Assembly: GCA_950295325.1 (NCBI GenBank)
Contig: OX485803.1
Location: 21,266,001-21,330,000, forward strand
Length of the DNA stretch: 64,000 nucleotides
Source of the DNA: Polytrichum commune
Taxonomy: Eukaryota > Streptophyta > Polytrichopsida > Polytrichales > Polytrichaceae
Direction: 5' to 3'
Shown here: piece by piece, positions 36,208 through 48,229 of the stretch
Layout of the letters: each line of letters opens with the position of its first letter
Numbering within the stretch: the stretch's first letter is position 1
Notes under the pieces: generated by a model
The model's database searches: none
What the model was told of the DNA's origin: nothing
The model's input: the letters and a program-made list of their open reading frames with translations, nothing else
Position numbers and translations under genes: made by a program

Positions 36208-37529
36208 CTCCCATTTGGGATTCTTGTCCTTCGCATTCTCCCTCTCCTTGGGAGGCCTACCATAGAACTCCCACACCTCCCGCGAGGCCATGATATTCCT
36301 TATCCAGGAAGCTTGGTAGGCCCTCTTCTTATTTCCCATATTGAAGTACCGGGAGATGTCGCTGAGCTTGGTCTCGTCGTCAGACCACACCACCAGTGCC
36401 TTCCAAACCTTCAGCTTTTCCTTCTGATTGTTCGGATCATCCCACTCATTCATGAGTTGGATTTTCTTGGATGCCTCCACGCTGTGCTGGCCGTCTATGA
36501 GCCAAAAATCACCCTTCTGAATTGTTGGCCACATTTCAGGTGTAGGCATTTTCTTGAGACCCTGTGGCATCACTACTATCGTTTGCCTGTCGTCTTTAAA
36601 CTGCTCGCAAACGATATGCGCGATTATCCAGTCAACGTAGGCGTCCTCCTTTGCCCGGACACACTTCTCCGGTGGCGCTAGATGGCACTGGCTGATGTTC
36701 ACGTCGAACTTGAAATCCCTGCCCATGAAAAAACAGTGGGAGCATTTCGTCGTGAAATTGTTCACGATTTTCTGCAGCTCCCCTGCATCCACCTCTTCGC
36801 CGGGCTTCGGCATGCGCAACTCTGGTGAGACTGGCTCGTCAGTCATCACAGATGATTCTCTCGCCCTCTTGGATGGAGTTGTTTGACGGCTCCCAGAAGG
36901 TGTAGGCGTCTCGCTATCCGCAGGTGTTTGGGAGGGAGTGGTCCTCCGCGAGTCAGCTGGTACTGGTCGCGGCTTCCTCACCGATTGAGGTCTTGACGAC
37001 CCTGCTCCTTCCTCTGTGGTAGCTTTCCGCCTCACAGGTTGCTGTGATTTGGTTTTGCTTTGCAGGTCCTTGTTCAGCACGGTTATTGCATGTTTTAGTT
37101 TTGTGAACCGGCTTGAGACCTTGGTATTCGATGTACTCCCATCGATAAATATTGTCTCTGGCTTGATAACTTCCGGTTCGACACAGGACTCTATTGCATA
37201 GAGTGCGCCGAAAGGCTCGGAGAACTGGTGCATGAACATATGCGCGTTCTGCACAGCCGAGTTCTTGAGGATGACATCGGTGTAGTCTCCAAGAGTACCG
37301 ATGCGACCTCCCATCCCGTAAGAGTCGCCCAGGTGTGTTTCTCCACGGTTCCCACCTTGACAATAAAAATCATTTTGTATGTTGAGGCTTTGACTACTTG
37401 AATAGACCAAGCGAGGACAAGCCCGTCCTTAGGGGAATAGGAGTCATCCTGCGGGGTTTCGTGCTCCTGCCACAACATGTCCGGCGCAGGCATGAACCAC
37501 CTTTCGCCGGGTCTTTTCTTTGGAGCCAT
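36208..37529 (-). pseudogene. Copy 1 exon 1: ParB/sulfiredoxin-like motif module, frameshifted
   Basis: ATG at 37529 follows a TAG acceptor directly. A four-base loss after 'GWEVAS' (about 37295) breaks the frame relative to copy 2; a 422-codon open stretch continues in the new frame. It contains 'FWLIDGQHSVEASKKIQ', resembling the strand-turn-helix of ParB/Srx-type domains ('xIDGQHRxxAxK'), then 'KALVVWSDDET' and 'DISRYFNMGNKKRAYQ'. A Ser/Thr/Pro-rich linker separates it from the N-terminal block. The domain call rests on this motif only. Confidence 0.72.
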
Positions 37530-38045
37530 CTATAAGAAAATAATGTGCAATGTTAGTTTCGGTCGTTCGACCCAAACATCTACGACATGAATAGGTTTAG
37601 GTGGATTGTGTATTTATATATTTCAGCATCATTTGTATTGATAATAAGAATGTTTTGATTATTGGGTGGGTTTGCATTTTATATTGTTTGTGACATACAG
37701 GACTCCTTGATACATTCCTTGATTATTATTTTTGGGTGGATGTGAATTTTATATTCATGCAAAAATCATGGATTTCTTTATGAGTTTATAATTAGAAGAC
37801 TTTGTTTGGGTCGTTCGGCCCAAACATGATGCTTTGTTTTGTGTTTGGGTTGAGCAACCCAAACAAGGGGCTGTGTTTGGGTCGGTCGACCCAAACAATA
37901 GGCTTTCTTTGGGTCGTCTCCCCAAACATTATTATTTTAATATATTTTTTAAACTTGGCATGTAGCATATACAATGCTTATGCATTGTGTATGCTACAAC
38001 ACCGTGAATCTACAAACACATATTGGTTAAAATGAAACACAATAC
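37530..38045 (-). other. Copy 1 leader intron with palindromes and a hairpin
   Basis: Donor at 38044-38045 (minus GAAAG|GTATTG), acceptor directly at the start codon. Contains several palindrome copies (37557, 37805, 37844, 37876, 37908) and a 16-bp-arm hairpin (37962-37997). Confidence 0.6.
37962..37997. repeat. Intron hairpin, 16-bp arms
   Basis: Arms GTAGCATATACAATGC and GCATTGTGTATGCTAC with a TTAT loop and one mismatch. The copy 2 leader intron has the same core at 55651-55678. Confidence 0.85.
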
Positions 38046-38890
38046 CTTTCAAAAATGTTGTGCAGACAATCTGGAGTTGAGCAGGTTGTTCTTCCAATAA
38101 TTCTCAATATCAAATAAACTGTGAGAAAGTTCAATGAAAAACTTGCAAACAACTATCAACTCTCTCAAACAGCTCTTGGATCTCTCAACCAACTCCTGAA
38201 TCTCACACAGAATTACTGAATCTCTCAAAAGACTTCGAAATGTCTAAACCAACTCCTGAATCTGACACACAACTACTAAACCTCTCAAAAGACTTCAAAA
38301 TGTCTAAACCCACTCCTGAATCCCTCACAAAACTACTGAATCTCTCAACGACTTCGAAAACTCTCAAACAACTCTTGATACTCTTAAAGAACTCCTGAAT
38401 TTCACAAGCACTCCTAAAACTTCCAGTACAAACACCTGGACCTCCCAAACAGAAGCTTTATCTCCTACACAATGTTCTACTAACTTCCTTCAGCACTTTC
38501 CAATACTCTTCAACACTCTTTTGCTAACTTCCTTCACTCTCATGCTCTAAAACCTTCCTCCATATGTTTCTGTTTCTTTCAAAACTCTTCCTAACTTCTA
38601 AGATTGCACAAGGGCTATTCTATTGAAGAGCAAAAGAAAGGAGGGAAAAGAAGAAGCAGAAGAAAGCAATGAATGCGGAAGAATGAAGGGTTAACCTACA
38701 CCAAGCCTGATTCGCCGCGGCGCTTTGTGAAAGCGGCGCTTCAGGAGAGGCGGCGCTTCCAAGCGAGGCGCGGAGCGTAAGCTTGGTGCGGAGAGAGAGA
38801 GAGAAAAAGAAATAAAAAATGCGACGGTTGGGGTTTTGTTTACCTCGGGCATTGGCCCCCAACCGCATGAATAGGGTGCCCACAGGATTA
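38046..38890 (-). promoter_or_regulatory. Copy 1 leader exon and probable promoter region
   Basis: Pyrimidine/purine-asymmetric leader with GCGCCGC clusters at 38705-38775, matching in style the copy 2 leader. Bases about 38210-38400 hold roughly three ~60-bp repeats built on CTCTCAAAAGACTTC. Leader length and transcription start are inferred only. Confidence 0.45.
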
Positions 38891-39129
38891 GGGCACCCAC
38901 GGAAACAAGGTTACAGGGAACCTTAAAACCTAAATCCTAAAGCTTGACTCTAAACCCTTAGCGGGCCTACCTCTTTAAGAGTACATAGGCTATTTGCCTC
39001 ATAGCATAGGTTGCATTCTACAATATCAACTTTTTGTTCCCCGCCAATTGCCTTCAAAACTAATTTTTAGTAGGTTAAAATCCTTCATATCTTTTAATGT
39101 TGTAGGTTTTAAATTCGAAATTTGAGTAC

Positions 39130-39210
39130 TAAGTGGGATCCTTGGCAGGAATTGAACCTGGCTAAGCCTTTCACCACGTTTGAAGGCCAAGGATTAACCA
39201 AGTAATTTTT
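39130..39210 (-). other. Possible tRNA-derived SINE head
   Basis: On the minus strand CAGGTTCAATTCCTG matches a Pol III B box and T-arm, with an A-box-like TTGGTTAATCC about 44 bases upstream. A complete cloverleaf is not convincing. Confidence 0.25.
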
Positions 39211-39739
39211 AAAGAGTTGATTATAAGTTATGAAAGGTTGCTAAAATTCAAATGAGTTTAAGGGTGAAAGTTCTCACCATGTTCTCATTCAACCTCTACT
39301 CTTCCTGCAAGATATAGCCTAAAGATATGTACTTAGGCCAACTAATTTCCCAATTTGAAGAAGGATGAATGGCTAAAATCCTCTCTTTTAAAAAAAATTT
39401 AGGCAAAATTTCCTAAATGTTTTTTATCACATAGGTTGATATCCTGTGTTTTTAAATTGTCCATAGGCTCTTTGTCCTACACTTTCAAAATTTTATAGGC
39501 TAAGTCACTAATTTTGTAGGCTGCATTTGTTTTAATCGGTATATTCGTTAATTTGGGATTTTTTTGGCATTTTGAGAAAGTTACAAATATAAGAACATGG
39601 ATAAAATCGCACATATATTGGAGAATGTTGTAAGATGCAAATACTTTGAAGTGGGTGTTCATATCAAGAACGCAATTAAGATCTCATATGAAGATGGTTT
39701 AGGTAGGACGACCCAAACATTACACTATGTTGTTGTGGT

Positions 39740-40936
39740 CCATATATTAATTTGAGAGAAGAGAAAATCTCAAATTAGCGAATTTTAGGGTTTAGGTTCT
39801 TTTGGACCCTGCTCTAAACCCTTATTAGTTTTTTCAAAAGAACTATGGAGTACCCTAAGGTGCTACATAAAATGTGTTATTCTACAAAACTAACCATTTA
39901 TATAGCCAATGCATTCTTACAACAAAACTTTATGCTAAACTAATACTTATCCCCTACTTACATGACACCATACCCTAAATTTTCCAAAATCATTGAAGGC
40001 ATTGGTTTCTCTTTTGTTTGAGCATGTTAGAAAAACCATATAATTGCGTTATATTTAACGATGTAACCATTCACATTTAGACTTTACCAATGATGCCAAC
40101 AATTCACACGATATTGAATGAAAAAAAAAAGATTACCCACACCCCCCAACATGTGGAACAATTTAGAATACTTGAGTGTGGAGCCTAATAAATGAATACC
40201 TTCCCCAACTACATTTTGCAAGGGTTTTGAAATGCATGATCCTTATTTGAAAATGCGAACATGCTCAAGTTTTAAGTACATCCCTTAGATCGTGACTTTG
40301 ACGAATCACATAGTCGCCAATAAACCATGCTTCATGATATATTTAATATATAGATTGTGATATAAGAGTAAATGGGATAAGCACAACATCAAATGAAGCC
40401 ATTCAAGGAATCATGTTGTTATTCCCTGTTCCTTCCATGTATATTAGACGATGGCGCAAGATAAAATAGATGTTGTTTGTATATGGGGGCATCAGTGAAC
40501 CACTACTACATTTGGTGTTTAGGGTTTAGGGTTTAGGGTTTAGGAGACAGGGTTATAACATATTAATCTATCCAATGTCAATGTATCACATTGTCTTAGT
40601 GGTGAGAAGAGTCTTATAGTAAAGAAGGTTATAGTAAAGACGATGTTGATTATGTTAATTTGCTATTTGAGACGTTTAAACGCGATATATTGATTGGTCT
40701 TGTGTTTATTCAAATAACATGAAATGTTGTGGATGTTATTAGGGGTTAGGGGTCCAACTTTGGATGTTTTGCTCACTTTAGGGAATCGCATAGTCGCTAA
40801 TAAACCATGGTTTATGATGTATTTAATATATGGAATGTGATGTAAAAGTAGATCGGAGAAGCACAACATCAAATGAAGCCATTCAACACTATATTCGTTA
40901 AATTGAGACTTTCTCTAGTCTCAAATTAATATATGG
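39740..40936. repeat. 1.2-kb segment bounded by ~43-bp inverted repeats
   Basis: 39740-39782 (CCATATATTAATTTGAGAG...) pairs with the complement of 40894-40936. Matching target duplications are not seen. It could be a short non-coding DNA transposon. Confidence 0.5.
40517..40544 (+). repeat. Interstitial telomere-like repeat (TTTAGGG)n
   Basis: Four TTTAGG(G) units in a row, the plant-type telomere motif. Confidence 0.85.
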
Positions 40937-41414
40937 ATCAAAGAACTTGAAGAGGCCCGAAACTATATTGTCAACAATCTCAATTATATTATATGTTCTA
41001 ATATCTCAAATCTATGATGTGCGGACATAAGCACATATGGTAGAGCACTCGACACCAACTTCATCAACAAAAACACATTGGGTAGAGCACTCCAAACAAG
41101 TTTCACCCAAAAAACATATAAAATGATTTCTATTATTAGCATGCGCAATAGAATATAGACATTGCAACATACAAAGTGCATGTAATAAATGCATATTTCT
41201 TCATTCGACAATATAGTCCCAAACATAATAATAAGATGAACTTCATTTTTTTTTGAAATATAGTAAATGGATATTCATCCAACTCCAAACAATATAGTAT
41301 TTGTAAGTTCTACCCAAACTCTGTCCCAATTTTGAAGAGCACACATATGTGTAATTTATATTGCTATAATTACGTATTAAACTATAATCATGCTAACACA
41401 ATCCTACCAACTTC

Positions 41415-42901
41415 TCATTCAACGTGGGTTGCTTCTTGTGCAATCCGAGCAAGGTTGTCTTTTGCAAAAGTTATGTACTTTTGAGGGATGGACACTAATC
41501 CACTATGGTTTTTCCGTGGTTTCCATGCTATGAATATGGAATCTGTATCTACCCAAGATGGACCGTGCTCAAAATCCACCTTCCACCGAAAGTTAGGGTT
41601 TGTATCCCAGCCTGTATAATGCCGAATCACATCTTCATTCCTTGCTGTCGGTCGATAGTACTCCACTTGTATTTGTCGAAAATGAGGGCTGGAAGTTACA
41701 AAATTGGGTTTGGACAAAGCTCTTGCCACCCACACTGGCTTCGCATATGTCTCGTCTCCAGGACGCAAAATGAGCATATAACCTTCATGACAATCCACTG
41801 CAATGCGGAAAGATGGTGGGGGGCGACTACTAGCAGGCCCCACGTAATGGTCGTCCACATCAAACTCCTCTCGAACCTCTCCATTTCCCAAAAGACTAGG
41901 CTCCGAAGCTTGTACATCGACTCGTGTTTGTGGCCAAAATCCATGCCTCAAAGTATGAGGGCTATCTTGGTGGAGGTCTGCCAAGGCGGCATGAACACGT
42001 GTCCAATAATGTATCCAACTCCCATAACGATGCCAACATGATCCGCCAACATCCGCTATTTTCAAACTCTCCCAATATTGTATGAAGCCTGATATACCTT
42101 TCAAAATATCCTCCAAATTCTTCATGGCTATTGGCTTGCAAGGCCTAGGCTCCCCATCCGGTAACATGGTCTTTCCATCCGCATCCACGCGCCACATAAG
42201 AAGACCCTCCGGCGGGCTCCAGTCTTGTGTCGTGCACAACAACTTGTATTGCATGGCCGGGACACCATCGTCACGCATATAGAAGCGGAATTGTTGTGCC
42301 TTCGTATGCCCGATCAATCGGTGAGCTCCACTTCGAATATAAGGTTCTATAAATGCCTTGAAGTCTGGCACCTCCTCAATCATATGGGGGATGACCGGAA
42401 CGTTATCCAAATCCATGTACGACTTCATCAATAACGGGATTGTAGGAAAATCCTCCTCCCGCAACTTCATGCTCCACCGCCCAAAAGATGCATCAATATC
42501 ATCGTGCGTGTGGCCTACCAATAGGAAGGACACAAAAACCTCATTGAAAATGCCTTTCGCAACCAACAACGACCAATATGCAAAAACATATCTACTTTTA
42601 TTGTCCTTGGCACAATTGTCCAATTGGACACGCAAAATGGGAGGCAACTTTTTGGCAATCACGGGATCACTGGGTGGCTCTGGCAACGAATGAAAGCATA
42701 CATCTTTTCCATCCAACAACGCTTCATATAGAGGTGTTGAACCCGTGTTTTCAAATAACAATCCTGAAGAATAGGCTGGCGGTTTCTCTAAATCACGTAA
42801 AAGCCTTGCAAATGACCCTATCGTGTGGTTTGAATCCGCTGGATACAAATCAAGAGCATAATGAGCAAACTTGACATCACCGTGTCCATGTGCAATCATT
42901 C
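41415..42901 (-). pseudogene. DUF7869-type transposon-like gene, 3' exon
   Basis: Encodes about 494 residues, starting right after a TTGCAG acceptor and ending at TGA. The block 'LDNCAKDNKSRYVFAYWSLLVAKGIF' followed by 'SFLLVGHTHDDIDASFGRWS' is the signature of DUF7869-type proteins, which are highly multicopy in plants and animals and are thought to derive from transposons. The conserved Asp, His and Asp residues in these two blocks look intact, and the exon has no internal stop. It is cut off from its 5' exon by retrotransposon F. Molecular activity of the family is not established. Confidence 0.7.
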
Positions 42902-43028
42902 CTGCAATGCCAACCCAACGTGATTAGATATAATTAAACCATTTTGAGTGAATCCATGTTCTCAAGTACATCACGGAATAAAAAACCACAACATTTAGGA
43001 TATGTCATGACATTGATTCGAAGTTCAC
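42902..43028 (-). other. Intron of the DUF7869-type gene
   Basis: 127 bp, donor ACAG|GTGAAC and acceptor TTGCAG|GA. Removing it joins 'VSVTG' to 'MIAHGHGD' in phase 1, matching the usual run of this family. Confidence 0.7.
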
Positions 43029-43147
43029 CTGTAACCGATACATGCAACTTAAAAAACCCATCCGTGGCCTTGATTCGATTTGCAAAACATGGGGAGGCTG
43101 TTTTGGCATGGTCCATTTTGTCATGGATGACCGTAAGAACCTCCAAG
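43029..43147 (-). pseudogene. DUF7869-type gene, middle fragment between intron and element F
   Basis: Encodes 'EVLTVIHDKMDHAKTASP' and 'FFKLHVSVTG'. It is the 3' end of the 5' exon, separated from the rest by element F. The CCAAG at 43143-43147 is the left target duplication. Confidence 0.75.
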
Positions 43148-44122
43148 TGTCGCAACCCTTGCTAGCCCCTCCTTGACCATCTTGCCAATTTTCAATTCTA
43201 GCAAAGGTTACGAGTGGCTAACCCTTCGCATACCGCCATGCTAATGGTTAGCTCCTCTAACCCCGGACCAATAGTTCATAGGAGGGAACCAACCCTCCTA
43301 CTTTGCTTTCGGGACTCACCCCTTAATCGGTAACCCATTTCCCCAATGTGGACTTCCATCCATGGAAGTCCAATCCTATGTTGATCATCGCGTTGCCGGA
43401 GCAACGCTACAACAACCCGAACCATACTAGGCAACTATGGCCTCACAATGGGCCAAAGCCCATGGATGCCAAGCCGTTCGGCCTCGGGTGGGTGAGGCCA
43501 CACCACCTCACCCATATAAGCCTCTAGGACTTCACGCGGGGCCCCTACCCCACCGTCAACCAACCTCTTGTCTCTCTACCAAGAGTTGGGGCCAAGTGGA
43601 CATTTTGCTTTAGCTGCTGGGCCTAGAACCCCCCAGCAGCTTCAGACCATCATAACTTCCTTGTATGATGTCTGATCATGATAACCAACCACTCCATCTT
43701 CATCTACGTTTCACGTAGATGCCGATGGACTCCTCACTTGCCCCATTTGGGCAAGTCTTGAGGACGTTATGCCTCTTTGAACCTTGGCAGTCCCGGGAGT
43801 CACTCCCAGGCACTGCTGCACCAGGGCGCTGTCCCGGGACAGCGCCCCACTCAAATGGCCATAATTCCTAGCTCACACCTCCGATTGAGGTGTTCTTGAG
43901 CATTCTAGAATCACCACGCTATGAGCTACGCATAGCTCATGGCCTTACCCTCATGCTTCCTAGTCTCAGTGGATGGGAGGCGTTCCCAACGCCCGGGGCC
44001 CTCACCCACACTAGGATCACTTGGGCCCTCTCACCAACGGCGCCACAAGTCCCGGGTGTCACTCCGGGGTCCCCCTTGTGCCCATGGTGTTTCGGCCACT
44101 CCTTATGGAGAGGTGCGCGACA
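43148..44122 (-). repeat. Element F 3' LTR (975 bp)
   Basis: Minus-strand LTR running from TGTCGCGCACC (44122) to TTGCGACA (43148). The polypurine tract lies at 44123-44137. Confidence 0.94.
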
Positions 44123-44936
44123 CTCACCCCCACCAAACGGAGTCGATGCCCTCATCGACTATACTCTTAGTCGGCACACCAATTCTCAAGTTGCCATCCT
44201 CTATGGTGCGGCATTGTGTTTACCTTAGGGCGCGACCCCCACAATGCATCTTCAAATTTGGCATAGTCCCGAAGGTGTCGTTCCTAGGTGGTCCGTTAGC
44301 GACCTTGGATCTTTCATCCAAGGACCTAACCTATACTAGACCCACCTACTTTGGGACTCACTTGGGTTGCCCCTCCTTTGGGGCCTCCCCCGTTAGGCTC
44401 CACTAGCCTAACATGACACATCTAGGTGAGACCTCAACGCTTCCACTAAGTTGTCTCGGTTGCAACTCCGAGATGGCTTTCCATTGTTAAGCCACGCCTC
44501 GATCGCACGGGGGTGATGCCAAGTCCCGCCCGACTCGGTTCCCACTTTGCTCTTTTGAGACATGGGTTCATGACTTCCATGTGCCAACTCTCGTTAGCTC
44601 GCGGGTAGCACTTTTATGAGCACGCGCCATCACCTTGTCCCCGCCCGGACAAGCCCACGGCTAAGAAGTTTCTTGGTTTTATCCAAGGCCCTTCCAAGCC
44701 ATGGCCCCCAATTACTCGGCTTACCCAACGTAGTTTGGCATGTCTATTCCCCCTCTTCCACTAACCAAGCACAAGTACAAGACTAGGACCTCATCTCATA
44801 CTTTTCTCTTTGCACCACTAAAGTTTGGACTTTATTCCCTCAAGCCAAAGAACAAGTTCATGTCGTGGAGCAATTAACCTCGAAGGTAAGTGTGCTACTA
44901 GCGTCTCTCCCCCACTAAAGGAGATTGATGTCCTCA
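44123..44936 (-). other. Element F 3' untranslated region and polypurine tract
   Basis: About 800 bp without a gene, conserved with the other elements. Confidence 0.8.
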
Positions 44937-45140
44937 TCAATGCCTACGCTTCATTTTATTGGAATCCTTAGCCTTAGTTTCTTCAAAGTGCTTCACCAAT
45001 TCATTGGTGGTTACCATGTCTCTTGCCGCTACCCAAACGGCTTCTTTCTCATGGTATCCACACCATTTCACCAAGTACTCCTTTGTACATTTTTTTTTTC
45101 CTTTTGACTTGGGCTTCCTACACTTGAGGATGCCCTCCTA
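44937..45140 (-). pseudogene. Element F chromodomain, intact frame
   Basis: After the TAG ending 'IIWNMR', the same frame runs open to TGA at 44937-44939 and contains 'EYLVKWCGYHEKEAVWVAAR' with 'NELVKHFEE' after it. The three aromatic positions typical of a chromodomain cage (Tyr, Trp, Trp) are present. Other copies have TGA where F has TGT (Cys), so F retains the ancestral codon. Confidence 0.7.
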
Positions 45141-46400
45141 CCTCATGTTCCAAATGATGTCCACAAGGTCGGGAGGTGGCCTAATCACTTGCTTGTGATC
45201 GGGCCACAAGGTGTCGTCCTTGAATGACTTTAGGAATGAGACATGAAATATGGGATGCACTTTGATCTCGGGCGGTAACTCCAACTTATACATGTCCTTG
45301 AACACTTGTTCCACAATGGGAAACGGAGCTCCAAGTTTGGACATAAACTTTGGAGTGAGGCCTTTCGGGTAAGTGAAGTTGTTCACATTCAACAACACCT
45401 TTTGGCCCACCTCATTCTCCACTTCGCGTCTTCCGGCATTGACTTGCACTCCGTAGCACCTTCGGGCTTTCTCCACCAACAACTTGGTCATCTCCAAGAC
45501 TTGTTTACAATCCTTGGCCAAGTCCTCACCATCTTGGTTGAACTCTAGTGTTGAATGTGCCCCCTCGAGAGCTAGGTTAATAGGTTGGAGCGCATCCACT
45601 CCATAAGCCACCACGAAAGACCACCCCTTGGTTGCCAAGTGTGTGGCTACATTACAACTAAACTCCGCTCGACCCACATAGTCCGCCCAATCTCCTTGGT
45701 CCGCCCCCACCAAGTTCCTCAAGTATTGCTTCAAGACTCCATTCACACGCTCCGCCTTCCCATCCATTTGGGAATGCAAGGTCGTGCTAAACCTTAGTTT
45801 CATTCCGACCTCCTTAGAGAAATGCATTCAAAATGCACTTGTGAACTTTGGATCTTGATCCCACACAATCACTCTTGGCAACCCGTGGTGCCTCAACCAT
45901 CCTTTGAGAAAAGGCTATGCGGTCTCCAACGCGGCGGCGGTTCCCACAATCGGCACCATGTGTGCCAACTTGGCAAACCGCTCTACCATCAACAAGATGG
46001 CATCATACCCCTGTGACTCCGGCAAACTTGTGATCAAGTCCATGCACATACTATGCCATGGCGCCGATGGGATAGGCAACGGTTGCAAGAAACCGCCTTG
46101 CTTTTGGTAAGAGGCTTGGTTCATTTGGCACTTTAATTCAAGCCTTCACAAAGTGGGGTATATCTTCCTTTTATGCACCGCCAATGGTAACTCCATGACA
46201 CCATTCTATGGCGGTTTTTTCTTTCTCCTCTATGGCCGGCAATAGGACTATCATATTCCTCCTTCAAAACCGATAGCCTCAACTTGCCTTGTGGCACATA
46301 CACCCGACTTTGTTTACACTTGAACAATCCGTCCACCAACTTAACCTCTTTGAGCACCTTGCTCTTGCGAAGCTCACCTAAAAGCATTTGTGCTTTGGGG
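45138..46400 (-). pseudogene. Element F integrase
   Basis: 229 codons are open from 'MHFSKEVGMKL' through the catalytic Glu (KAERVNG), the GPY/F-like 'YKLELPPEIKVHP' and 'FHVSFLKSFKDD' to 'IIWNMR'. The core's first half holds CMDLIT and WDQDPKF. The shared stop (CTA at 45915-45917 on the plus strand) remains, and the zinc-binding region carries a frameshift near 46150. F lacks the 'NNFT*' and 'KSF*DD' stops of A, B and C. Confidence 0.82.
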
Positions 46401-46404
46401 TAGT

Positions 46405-47760
46405 AAATTTACCCCTCCCGTATCTTGCATCACAAGTTTCCTTCGCCGGCACACATTAGCCACAAGGTTTGGATGGTTCTCATTGCTTGGAACTCTTCCC
46501 GTCTACTTAGCGCATCCGGCACCACATTTCCACGGTCCGGTTTGTGGATTAGATCCACCTTCATAAGCGCCAAGCTATCATGCCAACACAATGACTTGGC
46601 GCTCACTTGCGCTTGTATGTCAAAATACTTTTAGGACACATTGTCCTTGTAGACCTTTACTTTGTGTGACCCCAACTAGTGTCGCCACATCTTCAAGCAA
46701 TGCACTACGCAAAGAATTTCTTTGTCATGAGTTGGTTGTCTTCTTTGACAACCATCGAGCTACATGCTCGCATATGCAATGGCCATCCATCTTACACATA
46801 ATCCACCATTGGCAAAATCATTCACCCCCATATGCACCTCAAAAGGTTTGTCAAGCTCCGTGAACTTGAGCACGGGCAGCGAAGAGAACTTGGTCTTAAG
46901 CTCCCCAAAGACTCGTGACAAACATCATCCCACTCTTGGGATAGCCATTTCTTCCACAAGTCGAACCATCGAGCTTCATGCTCTCGTATGCAATGGCCAT
47001 CCATCTTGCATCAATATCCGCCAATGGTAAAGTCACCCGCCCCCCGTATGCACCTCAAAAGGTTTTTCAAGCTCCGCGAACTTGAACACGGGTGGTAAAG
47101 AGGAACTTGGTCTTAAGCTCCTCAAAGACTTGGTGATAAGGCTCATCCCACTCTTGGGATAGCCATTTCTTGCACAAGTTGGACAAGCTTCTACAACCAT
47201 GGAGATTAATGCTCCCATAAGCAATGGTCATCCATCTTGGATCAACATCCGCCAATGGTAAAGTCCTTCGCCTTCATGTGCACCTCAACATGCTCATGAA
47301 AACCCGGAAATTTAACCACATCTTGTGAAGAGAACTTACTCTTGAGCTCCCCAAAGGCTTGGTGACAAGGCTCATCCCACTCTTGGGATAGCCATTTTTT
47401 CCAACATGTTGACTAAGGTTCTAGCAACCTTAGAAAAACCATGAATGAAGTGGTGGTAGTAGTTGGCTAGGCCAACAAATGACCTAAGCCCTTTTCTTGA
47501 GTCAAGGGCCAATTCTCTTTTTGGATTGCCTTGACATTCTTCATGTTCGTCCATCAACTTCCTTTGTCACCACATACCTCAAGAACTCAATCTCTCATTG
47601 AGCAAAGTTATTTTTCACTTCTTGGCGGTAACTTTTTGGGCAACACATTGGTGAATACATCCTTGTATCTCACCAACATCCCACCAATGTGGTTTGGAGG
47701 AGGCCCATCTTTCCTAGCCTCCCCATACATTCCTTGGAGTTGCTCCAATTGAACCACGAC
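46405..47760 (-). pseudogene. Element F RNase H and RT remnant
   Basis: Tandem-unit markers lie at 46948, 47166 and 47395 (spacing 218 and 229; three units). The RT remnant preserves 'GLRSFVGLANYYHHFIHGFSK', the best reading of this RT C-terminal motif in the window. The palm and YxDD box are missing at the same junction as in A, B, C and E. Confidence 0.78.
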
Positions 47761-48103
47761 CATTATGTTTTCTATTTTTCATTTGGTCCATTAAGACCAA
47801 ATTCAACTTGGGTCCTCCTACCATAGGAGTCCTTGTCAATTTGAACTTCAATTCTTTGCCATTATGACACATCATAATGCACCGCAAGCTTACCGGCTTG
47901 CACCTCATATCTATCATGTGAGTTTCAAAGTAGGCGGCCTTCACAATGACATGCATTTCATCTATTTCACATGGTGTGAAATTTTGACAAAAATCCAATG
48001 TCCCACATTGAAAGGTTACATGCATCGCGGCCTCCTTTGTCTCATGCGGTTCGCCCTTTCCAAACCGCACCTTGGTGGGCTTGTTTTCTCTATCAATCGG
48101 CAA
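47714..48103 (-). pseudogene. Element F protease-region ORF (129 codons)
   Basis: Open ORF with the 'GTLDFCQNFTPCEIDEMHV' block, colinear with those of A, B and C. Confidence 0.45.
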
Positions 48104-48229
48104 GCCCCAACTCCCTTGTGAGTTTTGGGCTCAAGAAGGAGTGGTAGCCTCTTTGTCAACACATGAGACATTTCTCCCATTCATTGAGCCTCAAGGTACA
48201 AAAGATTTGGCCTTGGCTTAAGGCTACTA

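Larger units (their letters stand above)
32979..37927. repeat. TTTGGGTCG palindromes in copy 1 introns and exon 3
   Basis: Perfect-arm copies start at 32979 (centre GT), 33301 (CC), 33370 (GT), 34577 (AT), 34613 (AT), 36084 (AT), 36178 (GT) and 37876 (GT). One copy at 37844 has compensated arms. Degenerate copies lie near 36132, 37557, 37805 and 37908. Introns hold most of them. Confidence 0.9.
38891..41414. other. AT-rich intergenic region with repeats, no gene
   Basis: No convincing ORF. It holds a possible tRNA-related sequence near 39130-39200, an inverted-repeat-bounded segment (39740-40936), a telomere-like tract (40517-40544), and two direct copies of a ~110-bp sequence (about 40310-40420 and 40785-40890, around TAATAAACCATG). 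Parts recur at 63.5-63.9 kb. Confidence 0.7.
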
